Source: Halictus rubicundus
Taxonomy: Eukaryota > Arthropoda > Insecta > Hymenoptera > Halictidae
Assembly: GCF_050948215.1 (NCBI RefSeq)
Contig: NW_027488830.1
Span: 62,001 to 126,000 of the forward strand
Direction: 5' to 3'
DNA length: 64,000 nucleotides
Part shown: positions 41,139-54,852 of the stretch, one piece after another
How positions within the stretch are numbered: position 1 is the stretch's first letter
Layout of the letters: every line of letters starts with the position of its first letter
Program-made: the position numbers and the translations under genes
The notes under the pieces: model-generated
The model's database searches: none
Told to the model about the DNA's origin: nothing
What the model saw: the letters and a program-made list of their open reading frames with translations, nothing else

Positions 41139-41689
41139 TAGGATAGGATAGAGGATAGGATAGGATAGAGAATAGGATAGGATAGAGTATAGGATAGGAT
41201 AGAGGATAGGATAGGATAGAGGATAGGATAGGATAGGGGATAGGATAGGATAGAGGATATGATAGGATAGAGGATAGGATAGGATAGAGGATAGAATAGA
41301 ATAGAGGATAGGATAGGATAGAGAATAGGATATAGGATTGGATAGGATAGAGGATAGAATAGGATAGAGGATAGGATAGGATAGCGGATAGGATATGTTA
41401 GAGGATAGGATAGGATAGAGGATAGGATAGGATAAACGATAGGATAGGATAGAGGATAGGATAGGATAGAGGATAGGATAGGATAGAGGATAGGATAGGA
41501 TAGAGGATAGGATAGGATAGAGGATAGGATAGGATAGGATAGAGGATAGGATAGGATAGAGAATAGGTTAGGATAGAGGATAGGATATCATAGAGGATAG
41601 GATAGGATAGAGAATAGGATATAGGATTGGATAGGATAGCGGATAGGATAGGATAGAGGATAGGATAGGATAGAGGATAGGATATGATA

Positions 41690-42867
41690 GAGGATAGGAT
41701 AGGATAGAGGATAGGATAGGATAGAGGATAGGATAGGATAGAGGATAGGATATGATAGAGGATATTATATGATGGAGGATAGGATAGGATAGAGAATAGG
41801 ATAGGATAGAGGATAGGATAGGATAGAGGATAGGATAGGATAGAGGATAGGATAGGATAGAGGATAGTATAGGATAGAGGATAGGATAGGATGGAGAATA
41901 GGATAGGATAGAGGATAGGATAGGATAGAGGATAGGATAGGATAGAGAATAGGATAGGATAGAGGATAGGATAGGATAGAGGATAGGATATGATAGAGGA
42001 TAGGATATAGGATTGGATAGAATAGAGGATAGGATAGAGGATAGGATATGATAGAGGATAGGATAGAGGATAGGATAGGATAGGATAGAGGATAGGATAG
42101 GATAGGGGATAGGATAGGATAGGATAGAGGATAGGATAGGATAGGATAGGATAGAGGATAGGATAGGATAGAGGATAGGATAGGATAGAGAATAGGATAG
42201 GATAGAGGATAGGATAGGATAGAGAATAGGATAGGATAGAGGATAGGATAGGATAGAGGATATGATAGGATAGAGGATAGGATAGGATAGAGGATAGTAT
42301 AGGATAGAGGATAGGATATCATAGAGGATAGGATAGGATAGAGAATAGGATATAGGATTGGATAGGATAGCGGATAGGATAGGATAGAGGATAGGATAGG
42401 ATATAGGATAGGATACGATAGAGGATAGGATAGGATAGAGGATAGGATAGGATAGAGAATAGGATAGGATAGAGTATAGGATAGGATAGAGGATAGGATA
42501 GGATAGAGGATAGGATAGGATAGGGGATAGGATAGGATAGAGGATATGATAGGATAGAGGATAGGATAGGATAGAGGATAGAATAGAATAGAGGATAGGA
42601 TAGGATAGAGAATAGGATATAGGATTGGATAGGATAGAGGATAGAATAGGATAGAGGATAGGATAGGATAGCGGATAGGATATGTTAGGGGATAGGATAG
42701 GATAGAGGATAGGATAGGATAAACGATAGGATAGGATAGAGGATAGGATAGGATAGAGGATAGGATAGGATAGAGGATAGGATAGGATAGGATAGAGGAT
42801 AGGATAGGATAGAGAATAGGTTAGGATAGAGGATAGGATATGATAGAGGATAGGATAGGATAGAGGA
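41690..42867 (+). repeat. 1,178-bp tandem unit, copy 1
   Basis: Landmarks repeated at +1,178 bp: GATGGAGG 41,771/42,949, GGATATAGG 42,003/43,181, TATCAT 42,317/43,495, ATATAGGATA 42,401/43,579, TGTTAGGG 42,683/43,861 and GGTTAGG 42,819/43,997. Two of these (the TA spacer in ATATAGGATA before GGATACG, and TGTTA followed by GG) are private changes. They are also found 8,119 bp downstream of copy 1, at 50,520 and 50,802, so a third partial relative lies at ~50.4-51.0 kb. The copy contains ATTATATGATGG at ~41,764, which its partner lacks. Confidence 0.87.
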
Positions 42868-44045
42868 TAGGATAGGATAGGATAGAGGATAGGATAGGAT
42901 AGAGGATAGGATAGGATAGAGGATAGGATATGATAGAGGATAGGATAGGATGGAGGATAGGATAGGATAGAGAATAGGATAGGATAGAGGATAGGATAGG
43001 ATAGAGGATAGGATAGGATAGAGGATAGGATAGGATAGAGGATAGTATAGGATAGAGGATAGGATAGGATGGAGAATAGGATAGGATAGCGGATAGGATA
43101 GGATAGAGGATAGGATAGGATAGAGAATAGGATAGGATAGAGGATAGGATAGGATAGAGGATAGGATATGATAGAGGATAGGATATAGGATTGGATAGAA
43201 TAGAGGATAGGATAGAGGATAGGATATGATAGAGGATAGGATAGAGGATAGGATAGGATAGGATAGAGGATAGGATAGGATAGAGGATAGGATAGGATAG
43301 GATAGAGGATAGGATAGGATAGGATAGGATAGAGGATAGGATAGGATAGAGGATAGGATAGGATAGAGAATAGGATAGGATAGAGGATAGGATAGGATAG
43401 AGAATAGGATAGGATAGAGGATAGGATAGGATAGAGGATATGATAGGATAGAGGATAGGATAGGATAGAGGATAGTATAGGATAGAGGATAGGATATCAT
43501 AGAGGATAGGATAGGATAGAGAATAGGATATAGGATTGGATAGGATAGCGGATAGGATAGGATAGAGGATAGGATAGGATATAGGATAGGATACGATAGA
43601 GGATAGGATAGGATAGAGGATAGGATAGGATAGAGAATAGGATAGGATAGAGTATAGGATAGGATAGAGGATAGGATAGGATAGAGGATAGGATAGGATA
43701 GGGGATAGGATAGGATAGAGGATATGATAGGATAGAGGATAGGATAGGATAGAGGATAGAATAGAATAGAGGATAGGATAGGATAGAGAATAGGATATAG
43801 GATTGGATAGGATAGAGGATAGAATAGGATAGAGGATAGGATAGGATAGCGGATAGGATATGTTAGGGGATAGGATAGGATAGAGGATAGGATAGGATAA
43901 ACGATAGGATAGGATAGAGGATAGGATAGGATAGAGGATAGGATAGGATAGAGGATAGGATAGGATAGGATAGAGGATAGGATAGGATAGAGAATAGGTT
44001 AGGATAGAGGATAGGATATCATAGAGGATAGGATAGGATAGAGAA
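42868..44045 (+). repeat. 1,178-bp tandem unit, copy 2
   Basis: Direct partner of 41,690-42,867. A notable difference is at 42,839 versus 44,017. The GGTTA-linked landmark reads TATGAT near the end of copy 1 and TATCAT near the end of copy 2. The other TATCAT (42,317 and 43,495) is intact in both. Homology with copy 1 ends about 25 bp after this point, so the altered landmark lies close to the unit boundary. Confidence 0.85.
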
Positions 44046-44399
44046 TAGGATATAGGATTGGATAGGATAGCGGATAGGATAGGATAGAGGATAGGATAGG
44101 ATAGAGGATAGGATATGATAGAGGATAGGATAGGATAGAGGATAGGATAGGATAGGATAGAGGATAGGATAGGATAGAGGATAGGATAGGATAGAGGATA
44201 GGATAGGATAGAGGATAGGATAGGATGGAGGATAGGATAGGATAGAGAATAGGATAGGATAGAGGATAGGATAGGATAGAGGATAGGATAGGATAGAGGA
44301 TAGGATAGGATAGAGGATAGTATAGGATAGAGGATAGGATAGGATGGAGAATAGGATAGGATAGAGGATAGGATAGGATAGAGGATAGGATAGGATAGA

Positions 44400-46540
44400 G
44401 AATAGGATAGGATAGAGGATAGGATAGGATAGAGAATAGGATAGGATAGAGGATAGGATAGGATCGAGGATAGGATAGGATAGAGGATAGTATAGGATAG
44501 AGGATAGGATATCATAGAGGATAGGATAGGATAGAGAATAGGATATAGGATTGGATAGGATAGCGGATATGATAGGATAGAGGATAGGATAGGATAAAGG
44601 ATAGGATACGATAGAGGATAGCATAGGATAGAGGATAGGATAGGATAGAGAATAGGATAGGATAGAGGATAGGATAGGATAGAGGATAGGATAGGATAGG
44701 GGATAGGATAGGATAGAGGATATGATAGGATAGAGGATAGGATAGGATAGAGGATAGGATAGAATAGAGGATAGGATAGGATAGAGAATAGGATATAGGA
44801 TTGGATAGGATAGAGGATAGAATAGGATAGAGGATAGGATAGGATAGCGGATAGGATATGTTAGAGGATAGGATAGGATAGAGGATAGGATAGGATAAAC
44901 GATAGGATAGGATAGAGGATAGGATAGGATAGAGGATAGGATAGGATAGAGGATAGGATAGAGGATAGGATAGGATAGGATAGAGGATAGGATAGGATAG
45001 AGAATAGGTTAGGATAGAGGATAGGATATCATAGAGGATAGGATAGGATAGAGAATAGGATAGGATAGAGGATAAGATAGGATAGAGGATAGGATAGGAT
45101 AGAGGATAGGATAGGATAGAGAATAGGTTAGGATAGAGGATAGGATATCATAGAGGATAGGATAGGATAGAGAATAGGATATAGGATTGGATAGGATAGA
45201 GGATAGAATAGGATAGAGGATAGGATAGGATAGAGGATAGGATAGGATACAGGATAGGATAGGATAGAGGATAGGATAGGATAGAGAATAGGATAGGATA
45301 GAGGATAGGATAGGATAGAGGATAGGATAGGATAGAGGATAGGATAGGATAGATGATAGGATAGGATAGAGGATAGGATAAGATAGAGGATAGGATAGGA
45401 TAGAGGATAGGATAGGATAGAGGATAGGATAGAGGATAGGATAGAGGATAGGATAGGATAGAGGATACTATAGGATAGGATAGAGGATACGATAGGATAG
45501 AGGATAGGATAGGATAGAGGATAGGATAGGATAAAGGATAGGATACGATAGAGGATAGGATAGGATAGAGGATAGGATAGGATAGAGAATAGGATAGGAT
45601 AGAGTATAGGATAGGATAGAGGATAGGATAGGATAGAGGATAGGATAGGATAGAGGATAGGATAGGATAGGGGATAGGATAGGACAGAGGATATGATAGG
45701 ATAGAGGATAGGATAGGATAGAGGATAGAATAGAATAGAGGATAGGATAGGATAGAGAATAGGATATAGGATTGGATAGGATAGAGGATAGAATAGGATA
45801 GAGGATAGGATAGGATAGCGGATAGGATATGTTAGAGGATAGGATAGGATAGAGGATAGGATAGGATAAACGATAGGATAGGATAGATTATAGGATAGGA
45901 TAGAGGATAGGATAGGATAGGATAGAGGATAGGATAGGATAGAGAATAGGATATAGGATTGGATAGGATAGCGGATAGGATAGGATAGAGGATAGGATAG
46001 GATAGAGGATAGGATATGATAGAGGATAGGATAGGATAGAGGATAGGATAGGATAGGATAGAGGATAGGATAGGATAGAGGATAGGATAGGATAGAGGAT
46101 AGGATAGGATAGAGGATAGGATAGGATGGAGGATAGGATAGGATAGAGAATAGGATAGGATAGAGGATAGGATAGGATAGAGGATAGGATAGGATAGAGG
46201 ATAGGATAGGATAGAGGATAGTATAGGATAGAGGATAGGATAGGATGGAGAATAGGATAGGATAGAGGATAGGATAGGATAGAGGATAGGATAGGATAGA
46301 GAATAGGATAGGATAGAGGATAGGATAGGATAGAGAATAGGATAGGATAGAGGATAGGATAGGATAGAGGATAGGATAGGATAGAGGATAGGATAGGATA
46401 GAGGATAGTATAGGATAGAGGATAGGATATCATAGAGGATAGGATAGGATAGAGAATAGGATATAGGATTGGATAGGATAGCGGATAGGATAGGATAGAG
46501 GATAGGATAGGATAAAGGATAGGATACGATAGAGGATAGC
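44400..46540 (+). repeat. Segment E, copy 1 (partner ~51,399-53,580)
   Basis: Landmarks 6,999 bp apart: GATCG 44,462/51,461, TATCAT 44,510/51,509, CTATA monomer 45,467/52,466 and the GATTATAGG monomer 45,886/52,885. At 45,950 this copy passes directly from GAATA to the TA-GGATT monomer. The partner has three extra monomers there, carrying GGTTA and TATCAT, and the offset becomes 7,050 bp (51 = 3 x 17). The TATCAT at 46,428/53,495 gives 7,067, one further monomer. Homology ends shortly after, where this copy has an AGCATAGG monomer that the partner lacks. Confidence 0.85.
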
Positions 46541-46739
46541 ATAGGATAGAGGATAGGATAGGATAGAGGATAGGATCGGATGGAGAATAGGATAGGATAG
46601 AGGATAGGATAGGATAGAGAATAGGATAGGATAGAGAATAGGATAGGATAGAGGATAATATACGATAGAGGATAGGATAGGATAGAGGATAGGATAGGAT
46701 AGAGAATAGGATAGGATAGAGGATAGGATAGGATAGAGA

Positions 46740-47480
46740 ATAGGTTAGGATAGAGGATAGGATATCATAGAGGATAGGATAGGATAGAGAATAGGATATA
46801 GGATTGGATAGGATAGAGGATAGAATAGGATAGAGGATAGGATAGGATAGAGGATAGGATAGGATAGAGGATAGGATAGGATAGAGGATAGGATAGGATA
46901 GAGGATTGGATAGGATAGAGGATAGGATAGGATAGAGGATAGGATAGGATAGAGGATAGGATAGGATAGAGGATAGGATACGATAGAGGATAGCATAGGA
47001 TAGAGGATAGGATAGGATAGAGAATAGGATAGGATAGAGGATAGGATAGGATAGAGGATAGGATAGGATAGAGGATTGGATAGGATAGAGAATAGGTTAG
47101 GATAGAGGATAGGATATCATAGAGGATAGGATAGGATAGAGAATAGGATATAGGATTGGATAGGATAGAGGATAGAATATAATAGAGGATAGGATAGGAT
47201 AGAGGATAGGATAGGATAGAGGATAGGATAGGATAGAGGATAGGATAGGATAGAGGATTGGATAGGATAGAGGATAGGATAGGATAGAGGATAGGATAGG
47301 ATAGAGGATAGGATACGATAGAGGATAGCATAGGATAGAGGATAGGATAGGATAGAGAATAGGATAGGATAGAGGATAGGATAGGATAGAGGATAGGATA
47401 GGATAGAGGATAGGATAGGATAGGGGATAGGATAGGATAGAGGATATGATAGGATAGAGGATAGGATAGGATAGAGGATA
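46740..47480 (+). repeat. Segment F, one of four relatives (46.7, 53.86, 57.18, 61.14 kb)
   Basis: A GGTTA/TATCAT module followed by a monomer starting GGATT and then an AGCATAGG monomer recurs with matching internal spacing from 46,745, 53,863, 57,182 and 61,140 (offsets 7,118, 3,319 and 3,958 bp). The first 250 bp give identical conceptual translations in all four. The longer ~570-bp stretch matches between 46,765, 57,202 and 61,160, apart from scattered single-base changes. The 53.86-kb copy leaves the common sequence earlier. Confidence 0.82.
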
Positions 47481-47788
47481 GGATAGGATAGGATGGAGGA
47501 TAGGATAGGATAGAGAATAGGTTAGGATAGAGGATAGGATATCATAGAGGATAGGATAGGATAGAGAATAGGATATAGGATTGGATAGGATAGAGGATAG
47601 AATAGGATAGAGGATAGGATAGGATAGGGGATAGGATAGGATAGAGGATATGATAGGATAGAGGATAGGATAGGATAGAGGATAGGATAGAATAGAGGAT
47701 AGGATAGGATAGAGAATAGGATATAGGATTGGATAGGATAGAGGATAGAATAGGATAGAGGATAGGATAGGATAGCGGATAGGATATG

Positions 47789-48350
47789 TTAGAGGATAGG
47801 ATAGGATAGAGGATAGGATAGGATAAACGATAGGATAGTATAGAGGATAGGATAGGATAGAGGATAGGATAGAGGATAGGATAGGATAGGATAGAGGATA
47901 GGATAGGATAGAGAATAGGTTAGGATAGAGGATAGGATATCATAGAGGATAGGATAGGATAGAGAATAGGATATAGGATTGGATAGGATAGAGGATAGGA
48001 TATGATAGAGGATAGGATAGGATAGAGGATAGGATAGGATAGAGGATAGGATAGGATAGAGGATAGGATAGGATAGAGAATAGGATAGGATAGAGGATAG
48101 GATAGGATAGAGGATAGGATAGGATAGAGGATAGGATAGGATAGAGGATAGGATAGGATAAACGATAGGATAGGATAGAGGATAGGATATGATAGAGGAT
48201 AGGATAAGATAGAGGATAGGATAGGATAGGATAGAGGATAGGATAGGATAGAGGATAGGATAGGATAGAGGATAGGATAGGATAGTGGATAGGATAGGAT
48301 AGAGGATAGGATAGGATAGAGGATACGATATAGGATTGGATAGGATAGAG
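47789..48350 (+). repeat. Segment G, copy 1 (partner ~55,888-56,450, offset 8,099 bp)
   Basis: Landmarks 8,099 bp apart: TGTTA 47,789/55,888, TATCAT 47,938/56,037, AAACG 48,160/56,259 and the GT-spacer monomer ATAGTG 48,282/56,381. The GT-spacer monomer also occurs at 60,305. The region 48.4-49.87 kb continues as blocks related to 55.5-55.8 kb (CA-spacer monomer 49,039/55,662, offset 6,623) and to 40 kb. Confidence 0.8.
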
Positions 48351-49449
48351 GATAGAATAGGAGAGAGGATAGGATAGGATAGAGGATAGGATAGGATAGA
48401 GGATAGGATAGGATAGAGGATAGGATACGATAGAGGATAGCATAGGATAGAGGATAGGATAGGATAGAGAATAGGATAGGATAGAGGATAGGATAGGATA
48501 GAGGATAGGATAGGATAGAGGATAGGATAGGATAGAGAATAGGTTAGGATAGAGGATAGGATATCATAGAGGATAGGATAGGATAGAGAATAGGATATAT
48601 GATTGGATAGGATAGAGGATAGAATAGGATAGAGGATAGGATAGGATAGAGGATAGGATAGGATAGAGGATAGGATAGGATAGAGGATAGGATAGGATAG
48701 AGGATTGGATAGGATAGAGGATAGGATAGGATAGAGGATAGGATAGGATAGAGGATAGGATACGATAGAGGATAGCATAGGATAGAGGATAGGATAGGAT
48801 AGAGAATAGGATAGGATAGAGGATAGGATAGGATAGAGGATAGGATAGGATAGAGGATAGGATAGGATAGGGGATAGGATAGGATAGAGGATATGATAGG
48901 ATAGAGGATAGGATAGGATAGAGGATAGGATAGGATAGGATGGAGGATAGGATAGGATAGAGAATAGGTTAGGATAGAGGATAGGATATCATAGAGGATA
49001 GGATAGGATAGAGAATAGGATATAGGATTGGATAGGATACAGGATAGAATAGGATAGAGGATAGGATAGGATAGGGGATAGGATAGGATAGAGGATATGA
49101 TAGGATAGAGGATAGGATAGGATAGAGGATAGGATAGAATAGAGGATAGGATAGGATAGAGAATAGGATATAGGATTGGATAGGATAGAGAATAGGATAG
49201 AGGATAGGATAGGATAGAGGATAGGATAGGATAGAGGATAGGATAGGATAGAGAATAGGATAGGATAGAGGATAGGATAGGATAGAGGATAGGATAGGAT
49301 AGAGGATAGGATAGGATAGAGGATAGGATAGGATAAACGATAGGATAGGATAGAGGATAGGATATGATAGAGGATAGGATAAGATAGAGGATAGGATAGG
49401 ATAGGATAGAGGATAGGATAGGATAGAGGATAGGATAGGATAGAGGATA

Positions 49450-50476
49450 CGATATAGGATTGGATAGGATAGAGGATAGAATAGGAGAGAGGATAGGATA
49501 GGATAGAGGATAGGATAGGATAGAGGATAGGATAGGATAGAGAATAGGATAGGATAGAGGATAGGATAGGATAGAGGATAGGATAGGATAGAGGATAGGA
49601 TAGAATAGAGAATAGGATATAGGATTGGATAGGATAGCGGATAGGATAGGATAGAGGATAGGATAGGATAGAGGATAGGATAGGATAGAGGATAGGATAC
49701 GATAGAGGATAGGATAGGATAGAGGATAGGATAGGATAGAGGATAGGATAGGATAGGATAGAGGATAGGATAGGATAGAGGATAGGATATGATAGAGGAT
49801 AGGATATAGGATTGGAGAGAATAGAGGATAGGATAGAGGATAGGATAGGATAGAGAATAGGATAGGATAGAGCATAGGATAGGATAAACGATAGGATAGG
49901 ATAGAGGATACGATAGGATAGAGGATACGATAGGATAGAGGATAGGATAGGATAGAGGATAGGATACGATAGGATAGAGGATAGGATAGGATAGAGGATA
50001 GGATCTGATAGAGGATAGGATAGGGTAGAGGATAGGATAGGATGGAGAATAGGATATAGGATTGGATAGGATAGAGGATAGGATAGAGGATAGGATAGGA
50101 TAGGATAGAGGATAGGATAGGATCGAGAATAGGTTAGGATAGAGGATAGGATATCATAGAGGATAGGATAGGATAGAGAATAGGATAGGATAGAGGATAG
50201 GATAGGATAGAGAATAGGTTAGGATAGAGGATAGGATATCATAGAGGATAGGATAGGATAGAGGATAGGATAGGATAGAGGATAGTATAGGATAGAGGAT
50301 AGGATATCATAGAGGATAGGATAGGATAGAGAATAGGATATAGGATTGGATAGGATAGAGGATAGGATAGGATAGAGGATATGATAGGATAGAGGATAGG
50401 ATAGGATAGAGGATAGTATAGGATAGAGGATAGGATATCATAGAGGATAGGATAGGATAGAGAATAGGATATAGGA
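49450..50476 (+). repeat. Segment D, copy 2
   Basis: Partner of 40,130-41,138. It carries the same unusual GGATC TGATA monomer, the GGATC GA GAATA GGTTA junction and four TATCAT landmarks with identical spacing (85, 68 and 131 bp). Immediately downstream it switches to the 1,178-bp family: from 50,436 to ~51,000 it matches 42,317 onward at 8,119 bp. The switch from one parent block to another at a shared TATCAT module is a clear example of the mosaic structure. Confidence 0.82.
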
Positions 50477-51398
50477 TTGGATAGGATAGCGGATAGGATA
50501 GGATAGAGGATAGGATAGGATATAGGATAGGATACGATAGAGGATAGGATAGGATAGAGGATAGGATAGGATAGAGAATAGGATAGGATAGAGTATAGGA
50601 TAGGATAGAGGATAGGATAGGATAGAGGATAGGATAGGATAGGGGATAGGATAGGATAGAGGATATGATAGGATAGAGGATAGGATAGGATAGAGGATAG
50701 AATAGAATAGAGGATAGGATAGGATAGAGAATAGGATATAGGATTGGATAGGATAGAGGATAGAATAGGATAGAGGATAGGATAGGATAGCGGATAGGAT
50801 ATGTTAGGGGATAGGATAGGATAGAGGATAGGATAAGATAAACGATAGGATAGGATAGAGGATAGGATAGGATAGAGGATAGGATAGGATAGAGGATAGG
50901 ATAGGATAGAGGATAGGATAGGATAGAGGATAGGATAGGATAGAGGATAGGATAGGATAGGATAGAGGATAGGATAGGATAGAGAATAGGTTAGGATAGA
51001 GGATAGGATATCATAGAGGATAGGATAGGATAGAGAATAGGATATAGGATTGGATAGGATAGAGGATAGGATAGGATAGAGGATAGGATAGGATAGAGGA
51101 TAGGATAGAGGATAGGATAGAGGATAGGATAGGATAGAGGATACTATAGGATAGGATAGAGGATACGATAGGATAGAGGATAGGATAGGATAGAGGATAG
51201 GATAGGATAAAGGATAGGATACGATAGAGGATAGGATAGGATAGAGGATAGGATAGGATAGAGAATAGGATAGGATAGAGTATAGGATAGGATAGAGGAT
51301 AGGATAGGATAGAGGATAGGATAGGATAGAGGATAGGATAGGATAGGGGATAGGATAGGACAGAGGATATGATAGGATAGAGGATAGGATAGGATAGA

Positions 51399-53580
51399 GG
51401 ATAGAATAGAATAGAGGATAGGATAGGATAGAGAATAGGATAGGATAGAGGATAGGATAGGATCGAGGATAGGATAGGATAGAGGATAGTATAGGATAGA
51501 GGATAGGATATCATAGAGGATAGGATAGGATAGAGAATAGGATATAGGATTGGATAGGATAGCGGATATGATAGGATAGAGGATAGGATAGGATAAAGGA
51601 TAGGATACGATAGAGGATAGCATAGGATAGAGGATAGGATAGGATAGAGAATAGGATAGGATAGAGGATAGGATAGGATAGAGGATAGGATAGGGTAGGG
51701 GATAGGATAGGATAGAGGATATGATAGGATAGAGGATAGGATAGGATAGAGGATAGGATAGAATAGAGGATAGGATAGGATAGAGAATAGGATATAGGAT
51801 TGGATAGGATAGAGGATAGAATAGGATAGAGGATAGGATAGGATAGCGGATAGGATATGTTAGAGGATAGGATAGGATAGAGGATAGGATAGGATAAACG
51901 ATAGGATAGGATAGAGGATAGGATAGGATAGAGGATAGGATAGGATAGAGGATAGGATAGAGGATAGGATAGGATAGGATAGAGGATAGGATAGGATAGA
52001 GAATAGGTTAGGATAGAGGATAGGATATCATAGAGGATAGGATAGGATAGAGAATAGGATAGGATAGAGGATAGGATAGGATAGAGGATAGGATAGGATA
52101 GAGGATAGGATAGGATAGAGAATAGGTTAGGATAGAGGATAGGATATCATAGAGGATAGGATAGGATAGAGAATAGGATATAGGATTGGATAGGATAGAG
52201 GATAGAATAGGATAGAGGATAGGATAGGATAGAGGATAGGATAGGATACAGGATAGGATAGGATAGAGGATAGGATAGGATAGAGAATAGGATAGGATAG
52301 AGGATAGGATAGGATAGAGGATAGGATAGGATAGAGGATAGGATAGGATAGATGATAGGATAGGATAGAGGATAGGATAAGATAGAGGATAGGATAGGAT
52401 AGAGGATAGGATAGGATAGAGGATAGGATAGAGGATAGGATAGAGGATAGGATAGGATAGAGGATACTATAGGATAGGATAGAGGATACGATAGGATAGA
52501 GGATAGGATAGGATAGAGGATAGGATAGGATAAAGGATAGGATACGATAGAGGATAGGATAGGATAGAGGATAGGATAGGATAGAGAATAGGATAGGATA
52601 GAGTATAGGATAGGATAGAGGATAGGATAGGATAGAGGATAGGATAGGATAGAGGATAGGATAGGATAGGGGATAGGATAGGACAGAGGATATGATAGGA
52701 TAGAGGATAGGATAGGATAGAGGATAGAATAGAATAGAGGATAGGATAGGATAGAGAATAGGATATAGGATTGGATAGGATAGAGGATAGAATAGGATAG
52801 AGGATAGGATAGGATAGCGGATAGGATATGTTAGAGGATAGGATAGGATAGAGGATAGGATAGGATAAACGATAGGATAGGATAGATTATAGGATAGGAT
52901 AGAGGATAGGATAGGATAGGATAGAGGATAGGATAGGATAGAGAATAGGTTAGGATAGAGGATAGGATATCATAGAGGATAGGATAGGATAGAGAATAGG
53001 ATATAGGATTGGATAGGATAGCGGATAGGATAGGATAGAGGATAGGATAGGATAGAGGATAGGATATGATAGAGGATAGGATAGGATAGAGGATAGGATA
53101 GGATAGGATAGAGGATAGGATAGGATAGAGGATAGGATAGGATAGAGGATAGGATAGGATAGAGGATAGGATAGGATAGAGGATAGGATAGGATGGAGGA
53201 TAGGATAGGATAGAGAATAGGATAGGATAGAGGATAGGATAGGATAGAGGATAGGATAGGATAGAGGATAGGATAGGATAGAGGATAGTATAGGATAGAG
53301 GATAGGATAGGATGGAGAATAGGATAGGATAGAGGATAGGATAGGATAGAGGATAGGATAGGATAGAGAATAGGATAGGATAGAGGATAGGATAGGATAG
53401 AGAATAGGATAGGATAGAGGATAGGATAGGATAGAGGATAGGATAGGATAGAGGATAGGATAGGATAGAGGATAGTATAGGATAGAGGATAGGATATCAT
53501 AGAGGATAGGATAGGATAGAGAATAGGATATAGGATTGGATAGGATAGCGGATAGGATAGGATAGAGGATAGGATAGGAT
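51399..53580 (+). repeat. Segment E, copy 2
   Basis: Partner of 44,400-46,540. It keeps the full GGTTA/TATCAT module at ~52,940-53,005, which copy 1 lacks by exactly 51 bp. The CTATA monomer at 52,466 also has a relative at 51,143 (1,323 bp upstream), so part of this segment is itself repeated just to the left, around 51.1-51.45 kb. Confidence 0.84.
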
Positions 53581-54507
53581 AAAGGATAGGATAGGATAGA
53601 GGATAGGATACGATAGGATAGAGGATAGGATAGGATAGAGGATAGGATCTGATAGAGGATAGGATAGGGTAGAGGATAGGATAGGATGGAGAATAGGATA
53701 TAGGATTGGATAGGATAGAGGATAGGATAGAGGATAGGATAGGATAGGATAGAGGATAGGATAGGATCGAGAATAGGTTAGGATAGAGGATAGGATATCA
53801 TAGAGGATAGGATAGGATAGAGAATAGGATAGGATAGAGGATAGGATAGGATAGAGAATAGGTTAGGATAGAGGATAGGATATCATAGAGGATAGGATAG
53901 GATAGAGAATAGGATATAGGATTGGATAGGATAGAGGATAGAATAGGATAGAGGATAGGATAGGATAGAGGATAGGATAGGATAGAGGATAGGATAGGAT
54001 AGAGGATAGGATAGGATAGAGGATTGGATAGGATAGAGGATAGGATAGGATAGAGGATAGGATAGGATAGAGGATAGGATAGGATAGAGGATAGGATACG
54101 ATAGAGGATAGCATAGGATAGAGGATAGGATAGGATAGAGAATAGGATAGGATAGAGGATAGGATAGGATAGAGGATAGGATAGGATAGAGGATTGGATA
54201 GGATAGAGAATAGGTTAGGATAGAGGATAGGATATCATAGAGGATAGGATAGGATAGAGAATAGGATATAGGATTGGATAGGATAGAGGATAGAATAGGA
54301 TAGAGGATAGGATAGGATAGAGGATAGGATAGGATAGAGGATAGGATAGGATAGAGAATAGGTTAGGATAGAGGATAGGATATCATAGATGATAGGATAG
54401 GATAGAGAATAGGATATAGGATTGGATAGGATAGAGGATAGAATAGGATAGAGGATAGAATAGGATAGAGGATAGGATAGGATAGAGGATAGGATAGGAT
54501 ACAGGAT

Positions 54508-54852
54508 AGGATAGGATAGAGGATAGGATAGGATAGAGAATAGGATAGGATAGAGGATAGGATAGGATAGAGGATAGGATAGGATAGGATATAGGATTGG
54601 ATAGGATAGAGGATAGGATAGGATAGAGGATAGGATAGGATAGAGGATAGGATAGGATAGAGGATAGGATAGGATAAAGGATAGGATAGGATAGAGCATA
54701 GGATATGATAGAGGATAGGATAGGATAGAGGATAGGATAGGATAGAGGATAGGATAAGATAGAGAATAGGATAGGATAGAGGATAGGATAGGATAGAGGA
54801 TAGGATAGGATAGAGGATAGGATAGGATAGAGGATAGTATAGGATAGAGGGT
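54508..54852 (+). repeat. 345-bp tandem duplication, copy 1
   Basis: Landmarks repeated at exactly +345 bp: the ATAGGATTGG monomer 54,591/54,936, the AA-spacer monomer 54,676/55,021, AGCATA 54,695/55,040, GGATAAGAT 54,752/55,097 and AGGGTAGG 54,848/55,193. 345 bp is 115 codons, so - strand conceptual translations repeat in frame. The left edge is a CA spacer here against a GA spacer in copy 2. The same 345-bp motif exists once each near 58.1-58.4, 58.9-59.2 and 62.1-62.4 kb. Confidence 0.9.

Larger units (their letters stand above)
38873..44399 (+). repeat. Domain with 2,066-bp and 1,178-bp repeats
   Basis: No gene or unique sequence is present. ~37.4-38.18 kb recurs at ~39.5-40.25 kb: GGTTA 37,456/39,522, TATCAT 37,726/39,792, ATAAGATA 37,992/40,058 and AGGAG 38,096/40,162, all 2,066 bp. 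One landmark, the agCATagg at 36,561/38,610, is at 2,049 bp. From ~40.1 to 41.14 kb the sequence matches ~49.4-50.48 kb. From ~41.69 kb two copies of a 1,178-bp unit follow. Confidence 0.82.
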
